The notes under the pieces are model-generated. The model worked only from the letters and a program-made list of their open reading frames with translations. It ran no database searches and was not told where the DNA came from. Position numbers and translations under genes: made by a program. DNA of 36,825 nucleotides from Candidatus Kaiserbacteria bacterium RIFOXYB1_FULL_46_14 (GTDB taxonomy: Bacteria > Patescibacteriota > Minisyncoccia > Phycocordibacterales > UBA918), in the NCBI GenBank assembly GCA_001783525.1, contig MFMS01000002.1:208135-244959 (forward strand), in the 5' to 3' direction. Of the stretch, positions 16,188-23,588 are shown one piece after another (the first letter of the stretch is position 1; each line of letters opens with the position of its first letter).

Positions 16188-17141
16188 CTACTCCTCTACA
16201 TCCGGTCTGGCTTTTTTGAAAACTGATAAGTTGTAGCAGACAGAAGATGTTTTTGAATTCTCGGTTGCTATCGCAATAGGTGGCAAAGCACGGTCTTGTT
16301 CATCGTCCTCCCTCTCTAGACGAGCTTCTCGAAACCTCTCCCTAGGCATTTTGACGTTTTCTATAAACTCGGCTCGGTCTTCACGCCATTCGCGGAGCCC
16401 TGGTGCATGGTCGAGGATCCATGGAAAGACAGCGCAGACGTAAAGTGCGTCTTCAGACAATTCGCTTGAAGTGGCGGCCAAAATGCGTACTTTTTCGCCG
16501 CTTTTTAGCAGTTTAATGTCGTGTTCACGCAGTTCTTCTGTATTGAGATGCCAAGACTCTCCGTCGGCGTCGATGAAGTCTAGAAAATCTTCTTTTTCAT
16601 TTATCTCCTCTACTACCTGCCCGACCAACCTTCCGGCAAGTGGCTTTTGCCACATTTCCTCTTCGAATTTTGCCCGTGACTGATAAGCCGGAACTGCTTT
16701 CCCTAACATTTGGTCCAAATACCAACCCGCACCGAGCCAGTGCAGTAAACCGCCTCCCAAAACGCTAAAACCAATACTACTACCGACCACCAACACTATT
16801 GGATAGCGATAACCGCGCTTAGTATGTCGTAAATTGAAGTAGGCGGCCGCTACCAGCAAGAAAAAGGTTACCAGCCAGAGGTATGGCAAGGCATCAAACA
16901 AGAAGGTTAGGAAATTGTCGTGCGCGGCTTCATATAGAGCGTATCCGATATGCAAAGATGCAAAAGAAGCCACTGAAAGAGCTAAAGCACCGCACAAAAC
17001 AGTAGCCCCCCAAGCTCCCCAAAGGGCATATTCGTGAGAAAGCCAATATAGGCGTGAGCGTGGCTCGATACCCTCCTTCTCCAGACGTGAAAGAATGGAC
17101 TCCTTCAGGTCATTATGTGGTTGTTTTTGTGTATCACTCAT
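16188..17141 (-). CDS. Probable membrane anti-sigma factor, three membrane helices
   Basis: The 317-residue product has a charged cytoplasmic N-terminus (about 1-38), three hydrophobic helices near 40-66, 80-102 and 113-136, then a hydrophilic region. Residues about 168-235 (GRLVGQVVEEINEKEDFLDF, KSGEKVRILAA) look like a small beta-barrel or OB-type domain. An odd Arg/Glu-rich tail follows from about 255 to 317. I recognise no zinc-binding HxxxCxxC anti-sigma motif, so the assignment rests on context: its ATG overlaps the end of the ECF sigma gene by 8 bp, the usual arrangement of a sigma factor and its membrane regulator. By that logic it would hold the sigma factor at the membrane until an envelope signal arrives. 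A structural membrane protein is the alternative. Confidence 0.6.
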   Translation of the reverse strand: MSDTQKQPHNDLKESILSRLEKEGIEPRSRLYWLSHEYALWGAWGATVLCGALALSVASFASLHIGYALYEAAHDNFLTFLFDALPYLWLVTFFLLVAAAYFNLRHTKRGYRYPIVLVVGSSIGFSVLGGGLLHWLGAGWYLDQMLGKAVPAYQSRAKFEEEMWQKPLAGRLVGQVVEEINEKEDFLDFIDADGESWHLNTEELREHDIKLLKSGEKVRILAATSSELSEDALYVCAVFPWILDHAPGLREWREDRAEFIENVKMPRERFREARLEREDDEQDRALPPIAIATENSKTSSVCYNLSVFKKARPDVEE

Positions 17142-17706
17142 ATTTTTTTAAAAGTTCACGGAGCTGTTTCTTAGCACGGTGAATAAAAGTCCCGACTGTT
17201 CCTAGCGGCAATTTAAGAACGTCGGAAATCTCTTCGTATTCTAAATGCTCAAAGTATCGAAGGATCAAGATGTCTCGGTATTTAGGATCAAGTTCTGCCA
17301 TTGCCCTTTGCAGATATTCAGCATTTATCTTTTGATCTAGACGTACCGAAGCATCTTCTTCGTCATTATTTAAAAAAGCCAACACCTCCTCACTATCTGC
17401 CACCAGATTGCCCTCTGGTCTTACTTTTTTCTTACGATACCAAGAAATCGCTTCGTTGTGCGCAATGCGATAAATCCAAGCTGAGAAGGAATAACTATCG
17501 TCGTAATCGTTTAGATTGCGATAGACCTTGATAAAAACCTCCTGTAACACATCATCGCGATCATCAGGGTCTCTGACCCCAAGACGAGTGACGTAGCGAG
17601 ACAACTTGCTTTGATAACGCTCGACGATATGGCCAAATAGCGCCCGCTCTTTGAGCGCTAGTTTTACCACCTCCTTATCCCCTAGCGATGTTATCTCTGC
17701 GACCAT
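17134..17706 (-). CDS. ECF-type RNA polymerase sigma factor
   Basis: This 190-residue sigma-70 family protein has only regions 2 and 4. Region 2 spans about 22-95 (DDRDDVLQEVFIKVYRNLN, FSAWIYRIAHNEAISWYR). Region 4 spans about 130-185 (LDPKYRDILILRYFEHLEYE, EISDVLKLPLGTVGTFIHRA), with the helix-turn-helix near the C-terminus. An acidic linker (NNDEEDAS) separates them. It would direct RNA polymerase to a regulon that plausibly includes the neighbouring surface genes, but I could not define a shared promoter motif. A TATAAT box lies 6 nt upstream of the ATG, so the mRNA may be leaderless. It overlaps the anti-sigma gene by 8 bp and is divergent from the pseudouridine synthase gene. Confidence 0.93.
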   Translation of the reverse strand: MVAEITSLGDKEVVKLALKERALFGHIVERYQSKLSRYVTRLGVRDPDDRDDVLQEVFIKVYRNLNDYDDSYSFSAWIYRIAHNEAISWYRKKKVRPEGNLVADSEEVLAFLNNDEEDASVRLDQKINAEYLQRAMAELDPKYRDILILRYFEHLEYEEISDVLKLPLGTVGTFIHRAKKQLRELLKKYE

Positions 17707-17712
17707 CTTAGA

Positions 17713-17718
17713 ATTATA
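17713..17718 (-). promoter_or_regulatory. -10 box for the sigma factor gene, leaderless arrangement
   Basis: TATAAT on the minus strand is followed by 6 nt (TCTAAG) and the ATG at 17706, placing the transcription start at or next to the start codon. No good -35 box is present at 17 nt. Confidence 0.55.
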
Positions 17719-17754
17719 CGCTCTATGCGGTCAAATATTTCAGACCATTAATGG

Positions 17755-17760
17755 TAGAAT
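17755..17760 (+). promoter_or_regulatory. Extended -10 box for the pseudouridine synthase gene, leaderless arrangement
   Basis: TGGTAGAAT fits an extended -10 (TGn plus TAGAAT). Six nucleotides (GGTGAG) separate it from the ATG at 17767, so the transcript probably begins at the start codon. Confidence 0.55.
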
Positions 17761-17766
17761 GGTGAG

Positions 17767-18468
17767 ATGAGCGTTCGTTTGAACAAATATCTAGCCGATA
17801 AAAAGCTTGCTTCTAGGCGCGAGGCAGACCGACTGATCTCCGAAGGTAAGGTGCTGGTTAATGGCAAAAAGGCCGTCCTTGGACAACAAATTACCGAGGA
17901 TGACATCGTCCGCCTCGCGCCAGATGCTACTAAGCCCCGCACCTATCTCGCCTACTACAAAGGTGTTGGTATTATTACTCACTCTCCAAGCAGTGGCGAA
18001 ACCGACATTGTGACGCGTCTAAAGAAGGATTATGGCCTTACAGGGCTCTTTCCGGTCGGTCGGTTGGACAAGGCCTCTGAAGGCCTTCTGATCATCACTG
18101 ACGACGGTCTGATCACTGGCCCACTCCTCGATACAGGCAACGACAACGAAAAGGAGTACGAGGTAACAGTAGATAAGCCGGTGACCATCGGTCTTTTGAA
18201 GCAACTAGCGCGCGGTGTAAATATCGAAGGCTACAAGACCAAACCAGCCCTCGCTGTGCCAAAGGGCAGAAATGTCTTTCGACTCGTCCTCACTGAGGGT
18301 AAGAAGCACCAAATCAGACGTATGTGTGCCGCTCTCGGCTGGCAGGTAGAAAACTTGAAGCGTGTGCGTATTGTAAACATCGAACTTGGCAAATTGAAAC
18401 CAAATCAATATCGCAAAATCGCCGGAAAAGAGCTTAAAGACTTTTTGAAAGCTCTGGGGATGGTTTAA
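17767..18468 (+). CDS. RsuA/RluB/RluF-family rRNA pseudouridine synthase
   Basis: This cytosolic enzyme isomerises a uridine in rRNA. The 233-residue product has an S4 RNA-binding domain at 1-60 (SVRLNKYLADKKLASRREAD) and a catalytic domain with FPVGRLDKASEGLLIITDDG, where Asp101 is the nucleophile. KKHQIRRMCAALGW near residue 185 is the second family signature. The length matches small-subunit RsuA and large-subunit RluB/RluF enzymes; sequence alone does not tell which uridine is modified, though the Q-I-R-R-M motif is closest to the RluF/RluB branch. It is divergent from the sigma factor gene and converges on typA, sharing a terminator with it. Confidence 0.93.
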   Translation: MSVRLNKYLADKKLASRREADRLISEGKVLVNGKKAVLGQQITEDDIVRLAPDATKPRTYLAYYKGVGIITHSPSSGETDIVTRLKKDYGLTGLFPVGRLDKASEGLLIITDDGLITGPLLDTGNDNEKEYEVTVDKPVTIGLLKQLARGVNIEGYKTKPALAVPKGRNVFRLVLTEGKKHQIRRMCAALGWQVENLKRVRIVNIELGKLKPNQYRKIAGKELKDFLKALGMV

Positions 18469-18470
18469 AC

Positions 18471-18515
18471 AATAATAAAACAGCCGCCGGCTTCGCCGGC
18501 GGCTGTTTTATTATT
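18471..18515. terminator. Bidirectional terminator between the pseudouridine synthase gene and typA
   Basis: A 21-bp inverted repeat (18471-18491 and 18495-18515) has a GC core GCCGCCGGC flanked by A/T runs on both sides, so it works for either strand. Its right edge contains the TypA stop codon. Confidence 0.9.
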
Positions 18516-20292
18516 ATTTACCCTTCTTACGCTCACTCTCTTTCAAAAGAGCCTTTCGCAAACGCACGCTTTGCGGAGTCACCTCCAAAAATTCATCGTC
18601 TGCCATTGTTTCCAAGCCGATTTCAATACTAAGGATTCGCGGTGGAGTAAGGTTGATTGCCTCATCCGCTCCAGAAGAGCGCATGTTGGTAAGTTGCTTA
18701 CCCTTGGTCGGGTTAACCATCATCTCCTCACCCTTAGAAGTGTTACCAATAACCATACCCTCATATACCTCTGTGGCAGGGCTAATGTAAAGCTGACCAC
18801 GATCCTGCAAGTTCCACAAAGAAAATCCAAGTGCTTTACCTGCCGCCATCGAGATCATACTACCAGCCTGACGCTTCTTAATCTCGCCAGCGTATGGTCG
18901 GAAGCCAACGAACTGAGAAGCCAAAATGCCTTCTCCTCTAGTATCAATAATAAACTGGCCCTTATACCCAAGAAGGCCACGAGTTGGGCCAACAAAAATC
19001 AAACGAACCTGATTTTCGTGAGTAATCATATTCTGCATCACGAAACCGCGGTTGGACAACTTCTCAATTACTGAGCCTTGGAATTCAGACGGAATATCAG
19101 CTACCACTTCCTCAAACGGCTCAGTCTTATGGCCATTTTCTTCTTTGATGATTACTTGTGGTTGTGACACGGCCATTTCGTAACCTTCACGTCGCATGTT
19201 CTCAAGCAAGATCGAAATGTGCATTTCACCACGTCCATACACCTCAAAGAAATCTCCCTTTGAAAAGTCCACCTTTAGACCGACGTTAATTTCCAATTCT
19301 TTTTCAAGACGCTCTCTAATCTGGCGACCAGTAACAAACTTACCTTCTCTACCAGCGAAAGGAGAAGCGTTTGGCATAAAGCGGAGGCCGATAGTTGGTT
19401 CATCAACGTGGATGGCAGTGAGAGGTTCAGTCGCCTCATTGTCAACGAGTGTTTCGCCGATATCGATCTTAGAAAAACCAGCGATCAGTGCAATATCACC
19501 AGCATAAACAGTCTCAGCCTCTACCTGGCTAGTGCCTTTGAAGGTAGAAATTTTTACCACTTTGCTACTCCATTTCTCCTTTCCGTCCGCTGTCACAAAT
19601 AGGTTCTGACCTTTGCTTAACTTTCCGCTATATACACGCGCTACGGCTAAGCGACCGAGGAAGTTGTCATAACCAAGATTGAAAACCTGCGCTGTTAGAG
19701 GTTCACCCTCCGTATAACCCTTAGCGGCTGGCACTTGCTCCAAGATCACATCAAGAAGCGGGGAAAGATCCTTTGAATCATCCTCTAGTGCACGCTTGGC
19801 AATACCTTCACGGCCGATCGCAAAAACAGTAGTGAAATTGGATTGTTCATCGTTGGCACCAAGCTCTAGGAAAAGTTCCAACACCTGCTCTTCAGCATGG
19901 TGTGGATTAGCGGCCGGCTTGTCGATCTTGTTGATGACCACAATCGGCTTAAGGCCGAGTTCAAGTGACTTCTTCAGTACGAAGCGTGTCTGAGGCATCG
20001 GACCCTCCTGTGCGTCAACTACGAGCAGAACGGAGTCGATAGAACGCAAAACACGCTCCACTTCACTACCGAAGTCGGCGTGGCCTGGAGTGTCAACGAT
20101 GTTGATCTTGGTGCCCTTATATTCGATCGAGGTGTTTTTGGCATAAATAGTAATGCCACGCTCCTTTTCGAGAGCGTTTGAGTCCATAGACTGACCCTCG
20201 AGTTTGGAACCAGTCTGCTCCATCAGGGCATCAGTAAGGGTTGTCTTACCATGGTCCACGTGAGCGATAATTGCGATATTTCGTATTTCCAT
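18514..20292 (-). CDS. typA: Translational GTPase TypA/BipA
   Basis: This ribosome-binding GTPase of the EF-G-like family is linked to ribosome assembly and to stress and low-temperature growth. The 592-residue product has the G1 loop [10 protein letters not shown] (10-19), the switch region ERGITI, G3 [10 protein letters not shown]4 NKID and the BipA-specific C-terminal stretch ([34 protein letters not shown]). The length matches bacterial BipA (about 600). The ATG at 20292 gives the standard N-terminus [15 protein letters not shown]; an in-frame TTG two codons upstream is less likely. No Shine-Dalgarno site is seen. The stop lies in the arm of the shared terminator. Confidence 0.97.
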   Translation of the reverse strand: MEIRNIAIIAHVDHGKTTLTDALMEQTGSKLEGQSMDSNALEKERGITIYAKNTSIEYKGTKINIVDTPGHADFGSEVERVLRSIDSVLLVVDAQEGPMPQTRFVLKKSLELGLKPIVVINKIDKPAANPHHAEEQVLELFLELGANDEQSNFTTVFAIGREGIAKRALEDDSKDLSPLLDVILEQVPAAKGYTEGEPLTAQVFNLGYDNFLGRLAVARVYSGKLSKGQNLFVTADGKEKWSSKVVKISTFKGTSQVEAETVYAGDIALIAGFSKIDIGETLVDNEATEPLTAIHVDEPTIGLRFMPNASPFAGREGKFVTGRQIRERLEKELEINVGLKVDFSKGDFFEVYGRGEMHISILLENMRREGYEMAVSQPQVIIKEENGHKTEPFEEVVADIPSEFQGSVIEKLSNRGFVMQNMITHENQVRLIFVGPTRGLLGYKGQFIIDTRGEGILASQFVGFRPYAGEIKKRQAGSMISMAAGKALGFSLWNLQDRGQLYISPATEVYEGMVIGNTSKGEEMMVNPTKGKQLTNMRSSGADEAINLTPPRILSIEIGLETMADDEFLEVTPQSVRLRKALLKESERKKGK

Positions 20293-20378
20293 AATCAAAA
20301 AAGAAAAAGTGCCCTTGGGGGCGGCTATAAGTGCACGAAATCCTACATCAAAATCGACAGATTGTCCAATAGAATTGG

Positions 20379-20442
20379 AAAAAGCCGGCGGCTTGCGGGG
20401 TAGATTCGCAGAAGTCTCTACCTCGCAAGTCGCCGGCTTTTT
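20379..20442. terminator. Long hairpin terminator downstream of the 220-residue exported protein gene
   Basis: Arms AAAAAGCCGGCG...CTTGCG...GGTAG and CTACC...CGCAAG...CGCCGGCTTTTT pair over about 24 bp with small bulges and a 17-nt apical part. It has A and T runs on both ends, so it should terminate the minus-strand gene that stops at 20461. Confidence 0.85.
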
Positions 20443-20460
20443 GCCGAAGACTATAGACTA

Positions 20461-21123
20461 TTAATCCTGATCGTCGTCTTCCCTATCCATTCCTCGACCA
20501 AAACCAAAGCCACGACCCTCTGCCTTCTCTGGCAATTCAATGCCGTAAGAGGTGAGTAATTCCTTTACTTTGTCATGATTGCGCGCTTCAAAAGCGGCTT
20601 TTATCTCTGTCTTTTGGGCATCGGTTAGTTGCGACAAGAATGGCGGTTCCTTACCGTCACCCATCCTGCCACCATGTTCGCCATCACGAGGGCCCTTGAT
20701 ACCAAGTTCATCAAAAATCTCCTTGGCGGCTTCACGATCACCATTCTTCATCAGATTGTGCGCCTCAACGAAGCTAGCGAATTCCTCTTTAGTATTAATG
20801 ATGTCAGCAAGTGGTGAACCTTCGATTGCTTTCAGAAAAGCATCGTAATCGTTATTCTCCACTGCCGTCTTTACTGCCTCATGTTCGCCATGCATCGTAT
20901 CGCGAAGGCGCTCCATTACGTCTCCATCAATACCGGCTTCTTCGAGTACATCACGGGCGGCATCACTATCGCCTGCTTCACGGAGTTTTTTAGCTTCTTC
21001 AAAAGCGCTGATTTGCTCGTCTTTAAGACCAGCCTTCTGAAGTAGGTCACTATTAAAGGCACTGGCGCCGGTCACAGTCACAGCAAACGCAGCTACTGGT
21101 ATTAACACTGATCTTAAATTCAT
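20461..21123 (-). CDS. Exported helical-repeat protein of unknown function
   Basis: I do not recognise a named family. The 220-residue product has a signal peptide (MNLRSVLIPVAAFAVTVTGASA, cut near residue 22). The mature part is acidic and helical, with related units of about 45-70 residues: LKDEQISAFEEAKKLREAGD...VLEEAGIDG, FVEAHNLMKNGDREAAKEIFDELGI and LTDAQKTEIKAAFEARNHDKVKELLTSYGI. The last resembles the LTxxQ segments of Spy/CpxP-type periplasmic proteins, though this is only a short match. The C-terminus is Gly/Arg/Asp-rich (GFGFGRGMDREDDDQD). A chaperone-like or ion-binding extracytoplasmic role is possible. The ATG at 21123 was chosen for the signal peptide. It stands alone between two terminators. 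Confidence 0.7.
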   Translation of the reverse strand: MNLRSVLIPVAAFAVTVTGASAFNSDLLQKAGLKDEQISAFEEAKKLREAGDSDAARDVLEEAGIDGDVMERLRDTMHGEHEAVKTAVENNDYDAFLKAIEGSPLADIINTKEEFASFVEAHNLMKNGDREAAKEIFDELGIKGPRDGEHGGRMGDGKEPPFLSQLTDAQKTEIKAAFEARNHDKVKELLTSYGIELPEKAEGRGFGFGRGMDREDDDQD

Positions 21124-21221
21124 AGATGAAAAATAATTAGCTCTGCGTTGTTTAATAGCGACTAATCTGCATTTGTCTGATCGCTTCACTTATTGCTACG
21201 CAGAAAAGTAGTTTGTATTTC

Positions 21222-21255
21222 AAACGGCCGGACAGCTACGCTGTCCGGCCGTTTT
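21222..21255. terminator. Bidirectional terminator
   Basis: A 15-bp perfect stem (21222-21236 with 21240-21254) has core CGGCCGGACAGC and A/T runs at each end. It lies 13 nt past the stop of the anchored 189-residue protein gene. Confidence 0.88.
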
Positions 21256-21267
21256 AAACCCTCCTCC

Positions 21268-21837
21268 TTAATCCTTATTCTCTACCCCTATATTTTCATT
21301 GAGCCATTTTTGGAGCCATTTGGATGGAGTCATACTTTCGCTACCATCTCCTTCATCAATACTTTGCCACACCTTCTGAAGTGAAATAGCCAACTCGGTG
21401 TCATGTCCGAGCTCGGTCTCGCAAGTATCAAGCAGATAGGTATAGCCATCGACAGTGAAGCGATATTCATATTCGACATCTTCTGATATTTCACATTCCT
21501 TATCCTCTTTGTATGGAAGAATCTCGTCTTCTGTAAGCATCAACTTTTTAACCAAAGAACCGCTGACTGACCCCTTTTTACTGACCACTGATTCACCCGT
21601 CTCTTCGTCAATAGTCATAAGAGTGTAAGTGCCGTCTGACAATAGTCGAAAAGAAGCATCATTTATATAACCCTGTCGTCTTTCGCCAACAATGCTCCAA
21701 TCAGAAGCGGCGGCCTCTTCACTTCCTAGATCTTCCGGTAAATACACCGGTTTCCATACAGCAACATACATATACATCCCGAGCGCCGCACCGGTAAAAA
21801 AAGTCAGCGTGAAGAGCATCCAATCGTCGCGTTTCAT
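21268..21837 (-). CDS. N-terminally anchored extracytoplasmic protein of unknown function
   Basis: I do not recognise a family. The 189-residue product starts MKRDDWMLFTLTFFTG, with one membrane helix (about 7-28) and no clear cleavage site, so it is probably anchored with its C-terminal domain outside. That domain is acidic and beta-rich (ASFRLLSDGTYTLMTIDEE, YRFTVDGYTYLLDTC) and has two Cys, near residues 114 and 139, that could pair. Its pattern resembles small lipocalin-like or DUF-type stress sensors only loosely. A TATAAT box 7 nt upstream of the ATG points to a leaderless transcript. It has its own terminator and so forms a single-gene unit. Confidence 0.7.
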   Translation of the reverse strand: MKRDDWMLFTLTFFTGAALGMYMYVAVWKPVYLPEDLGSEEAAASDWSIVGERRQGYINDASFRLLSDGTYTLMTIDEETGESVVSKKGSVSGSLVKKLMLTEDEILPYKEDKECEISEDVEYEYRFTVDGYTYLLDTCETELGHDTELAISLQKVWQSIDEGDGSESMTPSKWLQKWLNENIGVENKD

Positions 21838-21844
21838 TGTCTAA

Positions 21845-21850
21845 ATTATA
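21845..21850 (-). promoter_or_regulatory. -10 box for the 189-residue anchored protein gene, leaderless arrangement
   Basis: A consensus TATAAT on the minus strand is followed by 7 nt (TTAGACA) and the ATG at 21837, so the transcript should start at or within a base of the start codon. Confidence 0.55.
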
Positions 21851-21883
21851 CACGGTGGCGCGGCGAAGCCGCACCACCGTCGG

Positions 21884-21913
21884 TTGGTAAACCGACACAC
21901 TTTAGGCTATGAT
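21884..21913 (+). promoter_or_regulatory. Likely promoter of tRNA-Ser
   Basis: TTGGTA (21884-21889) and TATGAT (21908-21913) are spaced by 18 nt, placing the start about 10 nt before the tRNA. Confidence 0.5.
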
Positions 21914-21929
21914 AACCCCGCAATATTTT

Positions 21930-22016
21930 GGAGGGTTCGCATAGTGGTCTAGTGCGCCGCCTTGGAAAGGCGGTAAGGGGGAAACTCCTTCGAGGGTTCA
22001 AATCCCTCACCCTCCG
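21930..22016 (+). tRNA. tRNA-Ser(GGA)
   Basis: The acceptor arms GGAGGGT (21930-21936) and ACCCTCC (22009-22015) pair fully, with G as discriminator (22016). The anticodon stem CCGCC/GGCGG encloses a loop with TTGGAAA, giving anticodon GGA (reads UCC and UCU). A long class II variable arm (AAGGGGGAAACTCCTT) and a T arm GAGGGTTCAAATCCCTC complete the serine-type structure. The CCA end is not encoded: the next bases are CAA. Confidence 0.95.
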
Positions 22017-22176
22017 CAAAATAATGAACGCAAAACGAACACTTGGAGTTTTGTGTGATTATATTTTGAGAGAGGTGGGAGGGATTTGAAAATCCTTTTG
22101 AGCTGAAATTAATTTAAAGAAAATTTTAGCCAAAAGGTATACTGCTCTGTAAGAGAAAAACTCCCTCACCCTCCGC
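22003..22176 (+). repeat. Duplicated tRNA-Ser 3' end
   Basis: The 15-nt tRNA 3' sequence TCCCTCACCCTCCGC occurs at 22003-22017 and again, identical, at 22162-22176. The second copy is followed by CA, so it carries a G-CCA end that the real tRNA lacks. An inverted degenerate copy of the T arm and 3' side (GTGGGAGGGATTTGAA) lies near 22076-22091. The DNA between the copies is AT-rich. This is the pattern left by integration at a tRNA 3' end or by local duplication. Confidence 0.7.
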
Positions 22177-22201
22177 CAAGATTCATAATCAAAGATGGTA
22201 C

Positions 22202-22232
22202 AAAAAAACAGCGACTCAGGTCGCTGTTTTTT
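22202..22232. terminator. Bidirectional terminator
   Basis: An 8-bp stem (ACAGCGAC at 22208-22215 with GTCGCTGT at 22220-22227, loop TCAG) is flanked by seven A and six T. It serves the tRNA on the plus strand and the DUF305 gene on the minus strand, which stops at 22251. Confidence 0.88.
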
Positions 22233-22250
22233 GTTAGATAGTCTGCGGAG

Positions 22251-22619
22251 TTATTGATTGAACCACTCCTTACGCCAATCTCTCATCATCTGTATCTCCC
22301 CTGTCTGAGCAGAGATGATGTCATTACCAAGCTTGGTCAGTTCTGGGCGGTTGGTACCTCGGATAAGTGTTTGTGCCATCTGTACCGCACCCTCGTGATG
22401 AATAATCATTTCATCAAGGAATGCTCGATCAAGGGCGTCGCCTGTTTTCCCCTCAAGACCCATCATCATGCCGCCCATTGCTCCATGCATGCCTGATGAG
22501 GTAAAGGTTGGTGTGGGATTAATTACTGGACGATTCGTGCCAACAAAATAACCGACGACTAAACCAAGGATGAGGGTTAATAGACCAACGACGAGGACAT
22601 TGTTCTTTGCATTTTCCAT
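22251..22619 (-). CDS. DUF305 family membrane-anchored protein
   Basis: The 122-residue product has an N-terminal membrane helix (about 8-27, VLVVGLLTLILGLVVGYFVG). A Thr/Pro linker and a Met-rich stretch (MHGAMGGMMMGLEG) follow, then the DUF305 domain with DRAFLDEMIIHHEGAVQMAQTL. The paired His and the many Met are typical of the family, whose members are often found near copper-handling genes; metal binding is inferred, not shown. The domain is at the short end for the family. The ATG at 22619 was chosen because it begins just before the membrane helix and is preceded, 8 nt away, by TACAAT with an upstream TGG (extended -10), so the leader is absent or very short. It is divergent from the next gene. 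Confidence 0.85.
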   Translation of the reverse strand: MENAKNNVLVVGLLTLILGLVVGYFVGTNRPVINPTPTFTSSGMHGAMGGMMMGLEGKTGDALDRAFLDEMIIHHEGAVQMAQTLIRGTNRPELTKLGNDIISAQTGEIQMMRDWRKEWFNQ

Positions 22620-22746
22620 ATAATTTAATTGTACCAAATTCTTCATAAGAAGCTTGTTTTCCCTAAGCACCCATATTTCTCTATGAATGGTGAGTTATAC
22701 ACAATCTGCGTCTTGATCGGTCAAACGGACTCTGCATAGGAGTAAA

Positions 22747-23172
22747 ATGTATGTAAGGGCTTTAAAAGCTAAATTTTTATCACGTATGGAAATGACGATG
22801 TTCCTGGCAGGTCTATGGGGTCCAGCGATGTTGGCTATCGGCATAGGGATGTTTATCAATCGTGGCCACTACATAAAGATCTACCGCGATCTCGCACGCG
22901 AACCATTCGCCGTAATGATTTTCGGGATGGCTGCAGTCGTTGTAGGTATGGCGCAGGTCAATGCACACAATATATGGGAGACATTGCCAGAGATGTTGGT
23001 GAGCCTACTTGGTTGGCTCCTTCTTCTTAAAGGTCTTGCCTGTGTGATTATGCCAAACTGGGTCGAGCGCTCGGGTCACTGGATGGATAATAATTTACAA
23101 ATGCTCACAACAAGTAGCGCGGTGCTGGTAATAATCGGCGTCTATCTTACTTGGAGCGTGTACTTTACTTAA
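22747..23172 (+). CDS. Small integral membrane protein, four helices, unknown function
   Basis: The 141-residue product has four hydrophobic segments, near 18-38, 52-70, 79-98 and 118-140. FLAGLWGPAMLAIGIGMF and LVSLLGWLLLLKG give it the look of a widely distributed uncharacterised small membrane protein family; I cannot assign a role. The ATG at 22747 is preceded by AGGAG at 22738-22742 with 4 nt spacing, an unusually good ribosome binding site for this window. Met14 is the alternative start. It is a single-gene unit ended by a strong hairpin, divergent from the DUF305 gene across a 127-bp gap that includes the small palindrome TTGATCGGTCAA. Confidence 0.75.
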   Translation: MYVRALKAKFLSRMEMTMFLAGLWGPAMLAIGIGMFINRGHYIKIYRDLAREPFAVMIFGMAAVVVGMAQVNAHNIWETLPEMLVSLLGWLLLLKGLACVIMPNWVERSGHWMDNNLQMLTTSSAVLVIIGVYLTWSVYFT

Positions 23173-23182
23173 TCGGTGTTAC

Positions 23183-23217
23183 AAAAAGGCCGCCGCGTCA
23201 GACGCGGCGGCCTTTTT
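23183..23217. terminator. Bidirectional terminator between the four-helix membrane protein gene and fur
   Basis: A 16-bp stem (23183-23198 with 23202-23217, loop CAG) has core GGCCGCCGCGT and A/T runs at both ends. It lies 10 nt past the plus-strand stop and 7 nt past the Fur stop. Confidence 0.92.
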
Positions 23218-23224
23218 GTTTATC

Positions 23225-23581
23225 TCAATGCTTACAATTTCCTCGTACAGTGATCTCAATCGATTTTGTTTCGAAGTCCGGCAGCTTAAGTAACTCTTTA
23301 AGCATATCGGTTGGCACGGAGAAATGTAGCACTCGGTTGCAGTCATCGCAGATAGCGTGATGATGTGGCTCACTTGCGTATTCATACTGTGCCTCATCAC
23401 CACCGAGGTTTAATTTCTTGATTGTCCCCTCCTTTACAAATAGCTCAAGATTTCGATAAACGGTAGTAATATCCATATCTCGTAACTTGAGATGGATTTC
23501 AGCCGCCGAAAGGGCGCCGTGATGTCGTTGTAAAACATCTAAAACTTTCTCTCTTTTTTTGCTATGACGACGAGTTGCCAT
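23225..23581 (-). CDS. Fur family metal- or peroxide-responsive repressor
   Basis: This 118-residue protein is short for Fur (usually 135-150). The winged-helix DNA-binding domain spans 1-75 (KKREKVLDVLQRHHGALSAA, DITTVYRNLELFVKEG). The dimerisation domain starts with the metal-site motif PHHHAICDDCNRV, which includes one CxxC pair. The C-terminus stops at GNCKH, so the second CxxC found in most Fur proteins is reduced to Cys-Lys-His, leaving a possible Cys3His-type structural zinc site. Whether it senses iron, zinc, manganese or peroxide cannot be told. It begins 7 bp after htpX ends and is probably co-transcribed with htpX and the MazG-like gene. Confidence 0.92.
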   Translation of the reverse strand: MATRRHSKKREKVLDVLQRHHGALSAAEIHLKLRDMDITTVYRNLELFVKEGTIKKLNLGGDEAQYEYASEPHHHAICDDCNRVLHFSVPTDMLKELLKLPDFETKSIEITVRGNCKH

Positions 23582-23588
23582 GTTGATA

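Larger units (their letters stand above)
21838..22250. other. Noncoding stretch around tRNA-Ser
   Basis: This 413-bp stretch has no protein gene. It holds two hairpins (about 21853-21879 with core GGTGGCGCGGC, and 21878-21895 with GTCGGTT/AACCGAC), a promoter, tRNA-Ser, an AT-rich tract with tRNA-derived repeats (22019-22176) and a terminator (22202-22232). Confidence 0.7.

Noticed and set aside
20461-21123. CpxP/Spy periplasmic chaperone
   Set aside because: Only a short LTDAQKTEIK segment matches the LTxxQ pattern; the rest does not align by eye, so the family name was not assigned.
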